Below are positions 57,568 to 64,000 of a stretch of 64,000 nt of DNA, in pieces. The position numbers and the translations under genes were made by a program. Where the stretch lies: the NCBI RefSeq assembly GCF_026967925.1, contig NZ_JAPVBI010000001.1, positions 744,001 through 808,000 of the forward strand, written 5' to 3'. Origin of the DNA: Modestobacter sp. VKM Ac-2985. GTDB lineage: Bacteria; Actinomycetota; Actinomycetes; Mycobacteriales; Geodermatophilaceae. Every line of letters begins with the position of its first letter. The first letter of the stretch is position 1. Below the pieces are notes generated by a model. It had not been told where the DNA came from. It did not search any database and saw only the letters and a program-made list of their open reading frames with translations.

Positions 57568-59457
57568 TCAGGCGGTGGCGAGCACGGTCGTCGCCCGAAC
57601 CGGTTCCGGTCCGGGACCCCACCCGGGTGAGGCGAGCAGGTGCTCGAGCCAGTCGAGGGCCTCGGCCGTGAGGGGGAGCTCGCCGGTCACGCGGGGCACG
57701 GCGTCGCGGGGGTCGGACGAGGAGACGTCGATGTCCCCGCAGTCCTCGGGGGTCTGGCCGAGACGACGGAGCAGGTCGACCAGGACAGCCGTGCTCCGGG
57801 ACCCGGCCACGTCGTCGTCGGCCGCGAAGGGGAGGCTGACCGAGAGACGAGGGTGGTCCGACGCGAGCACGAGGAGGCGCGACGTCCAGTCCGGCTGGTC
57901 GTGCCAGCCCGGTGCGCAGCGAACCGTGAGCGAGCCCCCCCGATCACGGTGGGCCAGTGCGAAGAGGTCCGCCTGCAGCCGCTCGTCGCCGAGGTGCTCC
58001 ACCGGCTGGAGGGCGAGCTGTGGGTCGGGGCTCACGGCGCCGGCCCCCGCGGTGAACGTCACGAGCATGGCCCCGTACCGCTGGTCCTCCACGGCGGGCC
58101 CGAGGTCCGCCGCGTCGACGGCGGAGCTGCTGCGCGCCTGGGCGTACAGCGCCTCGAGCGCAGCCACCCACCCGGGACCGCAGTGCACTGCGGCCACGGA
58201 CGACCGCACGGCCGCCCCACGGCTCGCCCTGAGCTCAGGATCGGCAACGAGTGCGCGCAGCTGGTGGACGTACTGCTCAGGGGTCGTGGCGCGTGGCTGA
58301 CCGACCATCCCCGGCATGTCGGCCTGGTAGACGTTGATCAGGTCGTCGGGGGGGAGATCCGTGAGGGTCAGCACGGGCAGCCCGAGGAGTGCGGCCTCCA
58401 GCACCGAGGTGCCGGCGCGGGTCGGGTAGGACTCCAGGTAGATGTCGGCGGCGGTGTAGTAGGGCGTTGCATCCGGCACCGGGCCAAGGGCGCGCAGCCG
58501 GCCGGGGTGGCGCGCAGCGAGCCGTGCCCAGGGCCCGGCGGGCGGCGCGCCGACGAGGAGGACGACCAGCTGCGGGCACCAGGTGAGCGCCCGGTCCAGC
58601 AGGTGGTCCATGCCCCGGCCCCACAGCGGGGCCAGCTTGTTGTGAGCGGCCACGGTGAGACCCACGACGGCGTCCTCCGGCAGGCCCAGGACGCGACGGA
58701 CCTCATCCCGCGGCAGTCCGGCCTCGGCCGGATCGACCGGCAGCGGGAGCAGCACGGACCGCTCGGCCGGCACGCCCCGCAGCTCGGCTGCCAGTCGCTG
58801 ACCGAAGGGGCGGAAGCTGCTGACGACGTCGGCCGCCGCGGTGCCCAGCCAGAACGCGTGGTCCGCGTGGTCCTCGAGCACGACCGGGGGTCGCACGCCC
58901 GGCAGGCTGACGGCGGCCAGCGCCACGGCGTCGTAGGGGTGCACGTGCAGGACGACGAGGTCGGCCTGGTCGATCAGGCCGCGCAGCGCCGTGGCCCGCT
59001 CCAGGAGGGTGCCGCAGGCCGAGCGGAGGTCGGTCACCTGTCCGCCCGATGCGGTCGCCGCCGCCTCGATCTGCTCCGGCACCGGACCCGAGTGGTTGGT
59101 GAGAGCGATGTCGCTGCGGCGGTGGTCCCGTGAGATCCACCGCCAGGCGAGTCGGGTGTGGCCGCCGACCGAGTAGGCCTCGGACAGCACGTGCAGGACA
59201 CGCCCGGCCGACCGGGTGCCGTCCACGGTCGTCCGCCCGGTGCCCTGCACCGACGACACCACGAGCCGCTCGAGAGCCGGGTCGCTGAGGAGTCCGTTCG
59301 GGGCGTGCCAGGCATGGCGGGCCGCCACCGTCGCGCTGCGCAGCACGCGCTCCACGTCGCCCGCAGCTGCGTGGTGGCGCACCAGGTCCAGCAACCGGCT
59401 GTAGTGCAGACGGTTCTCGCTGAGCACCCGGAGGGTGTCGGCCGGGGGTCGGTACAC
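57568..59457 (-). CDS. GT-B glycosyltransferase, likely flagellar regulon
   Basis: A 629-residue soluble protein. The middle (~80-450) resembles a GT4-like GT-B fold: 'LHVLSEAYSVGGHTRLAWRW' (N-domain glycine loop), 'VVGLTVAAHNKLAPLWGRG', and 'DIYLESYPTRAGTSVLEAALLGLPVLTL', the nucleotide-sugar site with the conserved Glu. The last ~170 residues are not recognised. GTG 59457 follows GGAGG. The promoter upstream is an exact match to the flgB and fliM motif, so filament glycosylation is a good guess; the acceptor is not known. Confidence 0.75.
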   Translation of the reverse strand: MYRPPADTLRVLSENRLHYSRLLDLVRHHAAAGDVERVLRSATVAARHAWHAPNGLLSDPALERLVVSSVQGTGRTTVDGTRSAGRVLHVLSEAYSVGGHTRLAWRWISRDHRRSDIALTNHSGPVPEQIEAAATASGGQVTDLRSACGTLLERATALRGLIDQADLVVLHVHPYDAVALAAVSLPGVRPPVVLEDHADHAFWLGTAAADVVSSFRPFGQRLAAELRGVPAERSVLLPLPVDPAEAGLPRDEVRRVLGLPEDAVVGLTVAAHNKLAPLWGRGMDHLLDRALTWCPQLVVLLVGAPPAGPWARLAARHPGRLRALGPVPDATPYYTAADIYLESYPTRAGTSVLEAALLGLPVLTLTDLPPDDLINVYQADMPGMVGQPRATTPEQYVHQLRALVADPELRASRGAAVRSSVAAVHCGPGWVAALEALYAQARSSSAVDAADLGPAVEDQRYGAMLVTFTAGAGAVSPDPQLALQPVEHLGDERLQADLFALAHRDRGGSLTVRCAPGWHDQPDWTSRLLVLASDHPRLSVSLPFAADDDVAGSRSTAVLVDLLRRLGQTPEDCGDIDVSSSDPRDAVPRVTGELPLTAEALDWLEHLLASPGWGPGPEPVRATTVLATA

Positions 59458-59511
59458 GGGGGCCTCCAGGTCGCAGGCGAGGGGAGTTCCTCCACCTGGC
59501 TCCGGGCCCTG

Positions 59512-59541
59512 TCATCGGCACCCCGGGCCCGGACCGTGACC
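59512..59541 (-). promoter_or_regulatory. Flagellar sigma promoter for glycosyltransferase gene
   Basis: Reading toward the gene: GGTCA (59541-59537), 17 nt, GCCGATGA (59519-59512). Exact match to flgB and fliM promoters. Leader about 48 nt. Confidence 0.75.
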
Positions 59542-59549
59542 GGTCTGGG

Positions 59550-60671
59550 TCAGGGGCGGAAGGACCGGACGGCGTCGATCACGAACTCCTGGTCGGCAGG
59601 GCTGAGGGTGGGACCCATCGGCAGGCTGAGCACCTCGCGGGAGAGCGTGTCGGCCACCGGCAGGTGCGCCAGCGCGACCGGTGTGCCGGCGAAGGCGGCC
59701 TGGCGGTGCGGTGGGACGGGGTAGTGCACGCCGGTCTCCACGCCGCAGCCGCTCAGGTGCTCCTGCAGCCGGTCCCGGTGCGGCGTGCGCACCACGTAGA
59801 GGTGCCAGGCGGACGTCGCTCCCGGGGCCACCTCGGGGAGCACCAGGTCGAGGTCGGCCAGGCCCTCGTCGTACCGGCGGGCCACTGCCGCCCGGCGCGC
59901 GTTGTGCTCGTCGAGTCGGCGCAGCTTCACCGACAGCAGGGCTGCCTGGACCTCGTCCAGCCGGCTGTTCCAGCCGACCTCGTCGTGCTGGTACTTCGTC
60001 GTCGACCCGTAGTTCCGCAGTGAGCGCAGCCGACGCTCGGTCTCGGGGTCCGACGTGGTCACCGCGCCGCCGTCGCCGAGCGCCCCCAGGTTCTTCCCCG
60101 GGTAGAAGCTCCACGCCGTGGCGTGGGTGAGGCCGCCGATCGGCCGGTCGAGGAGGCGGGCGCCGTGGGCCTGGGCCGCGTCGTCCAGGACCACCAGGTC
60201 GTGGCGCGCGGCGAGGCGCAGCACGGGGTCCAGGTCCACGGGATGGCCGTACAGGTGCACGGGCAGGACGGCCCGGGTCCGCGAGGTGACCGCGGCCGCC
60301 AGGGCGTCGACGTCCCAGCCGGCGGTGCCGGGGAGGACGTCCACCGGCACGGGTACGGCGCCGACGTGGACGACGGCCAACCAGGTGGCGATGAAGGTGT
60401 GCGATGGCACCAGGACCTCGCTGCCGGGGTCGACGCCCAGCGCCCGCAGCCCCAGTGACAAGGCGTCCAGACCGCTGCCGACGCCGATCGCGGCGCGTGC
60501 GCCCACGGCAACCGCCCACTCTTCCTCGAACCGGTGCAACTCGGGGCCGAGGAGGAGCCGCCCGCTGCGGACGACCCGGAGGGCAGCCTCCTCGAGCTCG
60601 TCCTGGATCTCCTCGTGCAGCCCCACGAGGTCCAGGAACGGGATGGGGGTGCGCACCGCGGTGTGGCTCAT
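59550..60671 (-). CDS. DegT/DnrJ/EryC1/StrS sugar aminotransferase (FdtB-like)
   Basis: A 373-residue PLP enzyme that converts a keto-sugar nucleotide to an amino sugar. 'PFLDLVGLHEEIQDELEEA' opens the family; 'VGSGLDALSLGLRALG' binds PLP phosphate; 'DDAAQAHGA' and the catalytic Lys in 'SFYPGKNLGALGDGGAV' are clear. ATG 60671 overlaps the FdtA-like stop (ATGA). With FdtA beside it, the likely product is dTDP-3-amino-3,6-dideoxyhexose. Confidence 0.9.
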   Translation of the reverse strand: MSHTAVRTPIPFLDLVGLHEEIQDELEEAALRVVRSGRLLLGPELHRFEEEWAVAVGARAAIGVGSGLDALSLGLRALGVDPGSEVLVPSHTFIATWLAVVHVGAVPVPVDVLPGTAGWDVDALAAAVTSRTRAVLPVHLYGHPVDLDPVLRLAARHDLVVLDDAAQAHGARLLDRPIGGLTHATAWSFYPGKNLGALGDGGAVTTSDPETERRLRSLRNYGSTTKYQHDEVGWNSRLDEVQAALLSVKLRRLDEHNARRAAVARRYDEGLADLDLVLPEVAPGATSAWHLYVVRTPHRDRLQEHLSGCGVETGVHYPVPPHRQAAFAGTPVALAHLPVADTLSREVLSLPMGPTLSPADQEFVIDAVRSFRP

Positions 60672-61186
60672 CGGGCGGTTGCCGGCAGGGGAGCGATGCC
60701 CGCGACCTCGGCCTCGTGCCGGGCCGACAGGAACTCGTCGTAGTCGCGGAAGTAGTCGTCTTCGGAGTAGACCTGGGAGGCCAGCACCAGGCACACGCTC
60801 CCCGAGGAGAAGTTGCCCAGCTCCCGCCAGGTGAACGGCGGCAGGTACAGCCCGTAGTACGAGCGGTTGAGGTGGAACCTGGCGGTCGTGGTGCCGTCGC
60901 CGACGACGACGTCGAAGCTGCCGGCCGCGGCCACGATCAACTGCTGGAGTCCGCGGTGGGCGTGCCCGCCCCGGGACTCCCCGCCCGGCACGTCGTACAG
61001 GTAGTAGACGCGCTTGATGTCGAACGGCACCTCCGCCTTGCCCTCGACGAAGGTGAGGTTCCCCCGCGGGTCGGTGACCCGGGGCAGGTCGATGATCCGG
61101 CAGCCGGCTCCGTCGCCCACAGGACCGGCGGTCCAGTCCGTTGCACGACGGCCCGGGATGAGTGAACGACGGGCTGCATTGGTCAC
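60668..61186 (-). CDS. FdtA/QdtA-like sugar 3,4-ketoisomerase (cupin)
   Basis: A 172-residue cupin. 'VTDPRGNLTFVEG', 'KRVYYLYDVPGGESRGGHAHRGLQQ' and 'LYLPPFTWRELGNFSSGSVCLVLAS' are typical of WxcM/FdtA enzymes that move the keto group of dTDP-4-keto-6-deoxyglucose to C3. His residues of HAHR are the probable catalytic pair. The GTG at 61186 lies 7 nt after a flagellar sigma promoter box, so the mRNA may lack a leader. Confidence 0.85.
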   Translation of the reverse strand: MTNAARRSLIPGRRATDWTAGPVGDGAGCRIIDLPRVTDPRGNLTFVEGKAEVPFDIKRVYYLYDVPGGESRGGHAHRGLQQLIVAAAGSFDVVVGDGTTTARFHLNRSYYGLYLPPFTWRELGNFSSGSVCLVLASQVYSEDDYFRDYDEFLSARHEAEVAGIAPLPATAR

Positions 61187-61193
61187 CCCTCGG

Positions 61194-61223
61194 TCATCGG
61201 CAGCGGCCCCTACGTCCGAGACC
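61194..61223 (-). promoter_or_regulatory. Flagellar sigma promoter for FdtA-like/DegT operon
   Basis: Reading toward the gene: GGTCT (61223-61219), 17 nt, GCCGATGA (61201-61194). One mismatch from the best form. Links sugar-nucleotide synthesis to the flagellar regulon. Confidence 0.65.
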
Positions 61224-61324
61224 GGGAACACCCTGATGGGGATGGTGAGACTCCCCGGGTGCATGGGGCGGCGCAACCTCTCGCCTCCCCGTGTCCGCGG
61301 ACGACGTCGTCCATGGTGGGTGCC

Positions 61325-62272
61325 ATGCCCGACACGAAGACGGCGGACAGGCCGGCCGTGGCCCGCCTCGACCGCCAGGCGCACCCCGCACTGGTGTGCA
61401 TGAACGAGGCGCTGCGGGTGAGGCACCGGTTCGCTGCCGACATCGTCGACCGCAGTGTCGCTCTGTTCGGGACTCGCTGGGCCGATGAGTTCGAGTCCGT
61501 CGTCGGCGCCCTGTTCCCCACGGCTGATGCGGTCGCCGGGGCCGTGAGGGGATACGCGGCGTTCGCCATGCAGTCGATGCGGTTGCAGGCTGCCTTCGAG
61601 GTCGAGGGGCAGTACCGGCCCAAGACCTACGACGAGGCGGCCAGCGAGGTCTACTTCAACGAGCAGCACATGATGCAGGAGTACCTGCCGGGCCTGCTGT
61701 TGTCGCACTTCCTCTGGCCGCACCACTACCGGCAGCTCCAGTTCTTCGACAGCGCCTTCGTGGACGCCATGCGGGTGGCCGGCGCGTCCTCCTTCGTCGA
61801 GGTCGGCATCGGCACGGGGTTGTACTCTGGCTTCCTGCTCCGCCGGCTCCCGGACGTACGGGGGACCGGTTTCGACATCAGCCCGTTCTCGAAGCAGTTC
61901 ACCGAGGCGCATCTCGATGCACTGGGAGTCGGGGACCGGTACGAGGTCGAGTTGCGCGACGTCACCGTCGAGCCCATCGACCCCCGGGCCGACTGGCTGG
62001 TCTGCGTCGAGGTGCTCGAGCACCTGGAGGACCCGGTCGCCTTCCTCCGCGGCCTGCGCGCGACGATGGCCCCGGGCGGCAAGGCGTTCATCACGGCTGC
62101 GCTCAACGCCGCGCACGCTGACCACATCCATCTCTACCGGGCTCCCGACGACGTGCTGGCCCAGCTGGTCGAGGCCGGCTTCACCCTGGAACAGTCGTTC
62201 GTCGGCGCGGCCTACCGACCTTCGGCGCCCGGGGTGCCGGTCCCGCTGGCCGCCGCGTTCGTCGTCTGCTGA
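61325..62272 (+). CDS. SAM-dependent methyltransferase
   Basis: A 315-residue protein with an N-terminal helical extension (~130 residues) and a class I methyltransferase domain: 'SSFVEVGIGTGLYSGFLL' (motif I), 'TGFDISPFS', 'WLVCVEVLEHLEDPVAFLRGL' and 'MAPGGKAFIT'. ATG 61325; ATG 61313 is four codons upstream. Head-to-head with the FdtA-like gene. Possible target: the amino sugar or an acyl group. Confidence 0.85.
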   Translation: MPDTKTADRPAVARLDRQAHPALVCMNEALRVRHRFAADIVDRSVALFGTRWADEFESVVGALFPTADAVAGAVRGYAAFAMQSMRLQAAFEVEGQYRPKTYDEAASEVYFNEQHMMQEYLPGLLLSHFLWPHHYRQLQFFDSAFVDAMRVAGASSFVEVGIGTGLYSGFLLRRLPDVRGTGFDISPFSKQFTEAHLDALGVGDRYEVELRDVTVEPIDPRADWLVCVEVLEHLEDPVAFLRGLRATMAPGGKAFITAALNAAHADHIHLYRAPDDVLAQLVEAGFTLEQSFVGAAYRPSAPGVPVPLAAAFVVC

Positions 62273-62288
62273 GCGGGTGTCGAACTCC

Positions 62289-62870
62289 ATGGCCATCGAC
62301 GACAGGGTGCTCCGAGGGGAGTTCGTCAACCTGCGCCCGCTGAGGGTCGCGGATGCCGAGCTGACCTTCCGCTGGCGCAGTGCCGACAGGGCACGGTTCC
62401 TCAACGCGGGGGCCCGGACCGTCGAGGAGCAGGCCGACTGGATCGCTGCTCGCCCGGTCGCCGAGCACAACTTCATCATCGAGCTCGCCGACGCACGCCC
62501 GGTCGGCATGGTGTCGCTGACCGACATCGACCGGGTGGACCGCCGCGGTGAACCCGGGCGGTTCCTGATCGGTGACGAGGTCGCCGTCCACGGTGTCCCG
62601 GCCGCCGTGGAGGCCATGAAACTGCTCTACCGGCTGGCGTTCGACGACCTCGACCTGGTCCGCGTGTGCGGCACCGTGGCCGCCGAGAACAAGCTGATGC
62701 TCAAGTGGCAGAAGTTCCTCGGCATGCGGGAAGAGGGCCGGCTGCGCGACCACCTCCTCCTGGACGGCCGGTTCCAGGACGCCGTCCTCCTCGGCCTGCT
62801 GGTGGAGGACTACCGCACGACGACCCTGCCGCGCATGAACGCACTCATCGCCGCTGCCCGCAGCCGATGA
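62289..62870 (+). CDS. GNAT acetyltransferase (RimJ/RimL type)
   Basis: A 193-residue N-acyltransferase: 'NLRPLRVADAELTFRWRSADRA' opens a RimJ/PseH-like GNAT fold, 'NFIIELADARPVGMVSLTDID' holds the central strands, and 'VCGTVAAENKLMLKWQKFLGMREEG' is the C-terminal half. Such enzymes acylate amino sugars (FdtC role) or proteins. Start ATG 62289 (or GTG 62277). It follows the methyltransferase by 16 nt. Confidence 0.82.
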   Translation: MAIDDRVLRGEFVNLRPLRVADAELTFRWRSADRARFLNAGARTVEEQADWIAARPVAEHNFIIELADARPVGMVSLTDIDRVDRRGEPGRFLIGDEVAVHGVPAAVEAMKLLYRLAFDDLDLVRVCGTVAAENKLMLKWQKFLGMREEGRLRDHLLLDGRFQDAVLLGLLVEDYRTTTLPRMNALIAAARSR

Positions 62871-62893
62871 CCTACTCCCCGGAGGAACTCCCC

Positions 62894-63208
62894 ATGCTGG
62901 ACCACCGCTTGGACCACGATGCCGTGCAGGGCATGGTCCTGCACGCCCTCGAGACCCTCAACGACGAACGTGGCGCGGACGACGAGCTCGTCGTCGGCCC
63001 GCGGACACGGCTCTTCGGCGCCGACGCCGAGCTCGACTCGCTCGCCCTCGTCTCGGTCATCGTCGACGTGGAGGAGGCAGTCTCCGCGGCATCCGGCCGC
63101 ACGATCAGCCTCACCGACGACCGTGCCATGAGCCAGGAGACCTCGCCCTACACCGACGTCGAGTCGCTGACCGCCTACGTGGTGGAGCTGCTCTCCGAAC
63201 CGGCGTGA
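62894..63208 (+). CDS. Acyl carrier protein-like
   Basis: A 104-residue acidic protein with an ACP core: 'DAELDSLALVSVIVDVEEAV', where the Ser of DSL is the phosphopantetheine site. ATG 62894 has GGAGGA at 62881-62886; an ATG at 62867 overlapping the GNAT stop is an alternative. It overlaps the SDR gene by 4 nt. It likely carries an acyl group made by neighbouring enzymes for transfer by the GNAT protein. Confidence 0.82.
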   Translation: MLDHRLDHDAVQGMVLHALETLNDERGADDELVVGPRTRLFGADAELDSLALVSVIVDVEEAVSAASGRTISLTDDRAMSQETSPYTDVESLTAYVVELLSEPA

Positions 63209-63921
63209 CCGCCTCCGGGTACGAGGGCAAGTGGGTCCTGGTCACGGGCAGCCGCCGGGGCCTCGGCCGGCTCATGGCGGAGCACGTCCTGCGCAACGGT
63301 GGCCGCGTCGCCGGTTTCGCCCGGGGGGAGTCGACCATCGACCACCCGGACTACGTGCACTTCCGGGTCGACGTCGGTGATCCCGCGTCCGTGGTGGCCG
63401 GGTTCGCAGAGTTGAGGAAGGTCACCGACTCCCTGCAGATCGTGGTCAACAACGCCGCGGTGCTGACCTCGCAGTACTCGATGATCATGGCCCCGTCCGC
63501 AGCGCGGGCCATGCTGGACACGAACCTGCTCGGTGCCTTCCTGGTCTCCCGGGAGGCGTCCAAGTTGATGCGACGGGCGAGATGGGGCCGGATCATCAGC
63601 ATCAGCTCCATGGCAGTGAGCCTCGAGCCGATCGGTGACTCGATGTACGCCGCCACCAAGGCGGGCCTCACCACGATGACGAACGTGATGGCCCGGGAGC
63701 TCGCACCGCTGAACATCACCTGCAACACCCTCGCGGTGAGCGCCATCGCGACCGACATGCTCGCCCAGTTGCCGCAGGAGAAGGTCGCCCAGGTCGTGGC
63801 CGGGCTGCCGCTGCCACGTCTCGCCGAACCGGACGACGTCTTCAACGTGCTGGACTTCCTGGCTGCCGAACGGAGCTCCTACGTCACCGCGCAGACCATC
63901 TACCTGGGCGGGGCGAACTGA
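63205..63921 (+). CDS. SDR oxidoreductase (FabG-like)
   Basis: A 238-residue short-chain dehydrogenase. NAD(P) loop TGSRRGLG, 'VVNNAAVL', catalytic 'SISSM' and 'YAATKAG' with Tyr and Lys are all present. GTG overlaps the ACP stop (GTGA). Next to an ACP it could be a 3-oxoacyl-ACP reductase, or act on a sugar. Confidence 0.88.
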   Translation: MTASGYEGKWVLVTGSRRGLGRLMAEHVLRNGGRVAGFARGESTIDHPDYVHFRVDVGDPASVVAGFAELRKVTDSLQIVVNNAAVLTSQYSMIMAPSAARAMLDTNLLGAFLVSREASKLMRRARWGRIISISSMAVSLEPIGDSMYAATKAGLTTMTNVMARELAPLNITCNTLAVSAIATDMLAQLPQEKVAQVVAGLPLPRLAEPDDVFNVLDFLAAERSSYVTAQTIYLGGAN

Positions 63922-63922
63922 C

Positions 63923-64000
63923 GTGGCGACGCGCGTCGGTGACTGGGGCGCCGGAGCCGTGTGGCGGGTCACCAGCGGCGTGTTCCCGTCGAACGCCTAC
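63923..64000 (+). CDS. Partial gene, start only; possible MBL-fold hydrolase
   Basis: GTG at 63923, one base after the SDR stop, opens a frame that continues past the window end (26 residues). 'VWRVTSGVFPSNAY' resembles the first strands of metallo-beta-lactamase-fold hydrolases, but this is too short to be sure. Confidence 0.4.
   Translation, partial: MATRVGDWGAGAVWRVTSGVFPSNAY

Noticed and set aside
53329-58300. Very long plus-strand frames (999 and 1123 codons)
   Set aside because: They overlap the 253-residue gene in another frame, or run antisense to the peptidase, citrate synthase and glycosyltransferase genes; translations are Arg/Ala-rich shadows.
61192-61222. Plus-strand flagellar promoter for the methyltransferase gene
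   Set aside because: GGTCA at 61192 with TCCGAGAC needs 18-nt spacing and overlaps the stronger minus-strand site; too weak to annotate.
1-64000. tRNA, rRNA or insertion-sequence remnants
   Set aside because: No cloverleaf, rRNA motif or transposase-like reading frame was recognised.

Overview
The window is very GC-rich, uses many GTG starts, and its genes are packed with 1-4 nt start/stop overlaps. Together with the family content (PstS, PadR plus a HAAS-type membrane partner, DrrA/DrrB exporter, PIN-PhoH, DUF427, DUF559), this points to a flagellated actinobacterium, most likely Geodermatophilaceae-like (Blastococcus, Geodermatophilus or Modestobacter). The genus is an inference.

Layout. 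1-15.4 kb is ordinary chromosome: a PsiE-type membrane protein, an AMIN-like secreted protein, DUF427, a GT51 transglycosylase, PstS, an RHH-type regulator, a menaquinone/geranylgeranyl reductase, a PadR pair, TrhA, a Z-prenyl synthase, a DUF885 peptidase-like protein, a DrrAB-type exporter, PIN-PhoH and a DUF559 nuclease-like gene bracketed by two related hairpins. 15.6-47.4 kb is one long minus-strand flagellar locus in blocks: fliM-N-O-P-Q-R-flhB / flhA-flhF-like-small membrane protein; flbD-motA-motB-fliL; flgB-C-fliE-F / fliG-H-I-J-[NlpC/P60+SLT hydrolase]-fliK-flgD-flgE; fliD-S-T; three flagellins (two nearly identical); and fliA. On the plus strand follow flgN-K-L, csrA and four poorly known genes, including a second sigma-like protein. 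54-57.5 kb holds a cell-wall peptidase and citrate synthase. 57.6-64 kb holds a glycosyltransferase, an FdtA/DegT sugar pair and a divergent cassette of methyltransferase, GNAT, acyl carrier protein and SDR, running off the edge.

How it works together. The main new observation is a repeated promoter-like motif, GGTCA-N17-GCCGATGA or close variants. It lies upstream of flgB, fliM, flbD, the flagellins, probably flgN and flhA, and also the glycosyltransferase, the FdtA-like gene and the unknown pair at 52.9 kb. It fits the FliA/WhiG sigma class, and fliA is in the window. If correct, the sugar genes and several unknown genes belong to the flagellar regulon, suggesting flagellin or filament glycosylation.

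Non-coding structure is rich: a 42-bp perfect palindrome after the fliT-like gene, a 59-nt element abutting the stops of fliL and flgE whose stem pairs covary, hairpins after both duplicated flagellins, two hairpins ahead of csrA, and the hairpin pair around the DUF559 gene. No rRNA, tRNA, CRISPR array or insertion sequence was seen. No gap between genes exceeds about 300 bases.
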